From Actinomycetota bacterium (GTDB lineage Bacteria; Actinomycetota; Actinomycetes; Propionibacteriales; Nocardioidaceae): a stretch of 5,456 bases of DNA. Made by a program: the position numbers and the translations under genes. Below the pieces are notes generated by a model. The model saw only the letters and a list, made by a program, of their open reading frames with translations, did not search any database and was not told the origin of the DNA. This document shows positions 5,439 to 5,456 of the stretch, piece by piece (the first letter of the stretch is position 1; the number at the start of each line of letters is the position of its first letter). The DNA lies in assembly GCA_009702305.1 (NCBI GenBank), contig WLIH01000227.1:1-5456 (forward strand). The letters run 5' to 3'.

Positions 5439-5456
5439 TGGTGACCACGGGCCTGG

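Noticed and set aside
3832..5448. Long minus-strand open frame antisense to the PBP gene
   Set aside because: Its translation is low-complexity, rich in Arg, Gly and Val, has no recognisable domain, and lies opposite a gene with intact catalytic motifs. Long antisense frames are expected at this GC content.
1..5456. Composite transposon or integrated element bounded by the end repeats
   Set aside because: No transposase, integrase, tRNA gene or target-site duplication is visible, and base composition looks uniform. The repeats are better read as dispersed intergenic elements.

Overview
The window is a very GC-rich, densely coded stretch of bacterial DNA. High GC, GTG start codons, a class B penicillin-binding lipoprotein with a MecA_N-type N-terminal region, and intergenic arms of the ggtctcgatac / actcgacc type all point to a high-GC actinobacterium. 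My best guess is a Nocardioides-like member of the Propionibacteriales. That placement rests on recalled family and repeat patterns, not on a search.

Layout. Four genes form two divergent pairs around one control region at about 2906-2965. Leftward (minus strand) are a thioredoxin-reductase-like FAD flavoprotein with a CPYC redox pair (1994-2905) and, overlapping it by four bases (GTGA), a secreted alpha/beta hydrolase of the CocE/NonD (S15, X-Pro dipeptidyl-peptidase-like) family (156-1997). Rightward are a MerR-family regulator with a C-terminal C-x7-C pair (2956-3396) and, 12 bases later, a penicillin-binding lipoprotein with all three transpeptidase motifs (3409-5328).

Control. A perfect 24-bp palindrome (2941-2964) overlaps the merR start codon. 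It also lies between a TTGACT -35-like element and a weak -10-like element, 19 bp apart, that face the flavoprotein gene. This is the geometry of MerR-activated promoters. I infer that the regulator controls the flavoprotein (and probably the coupled hydrolase) and also acts on its own start. The penicillin-binding protein may be co-transcribed with the regulator.

Edges. Both outer ends of the four-gene block carry related palindromic repeats just beyond the stop codons. On the left are a 42-bp unit repeated exactly twice (1-84), a stem-loop (78-112) and a 36-bp arm (105-140). On the right is an inverted pair (5334-5438) able to form a stem with 29 paired bases in three segments. They share a 36-base identical stretch (14-49 and 5347-5382). 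They look like dispersed 3'-end intergenic repeats. No transposase, RNA gene or CRISPR array was seen. The most interesting unit is the Cys-pair MerR / CPYC flavoprotein module with its palindromic operator.
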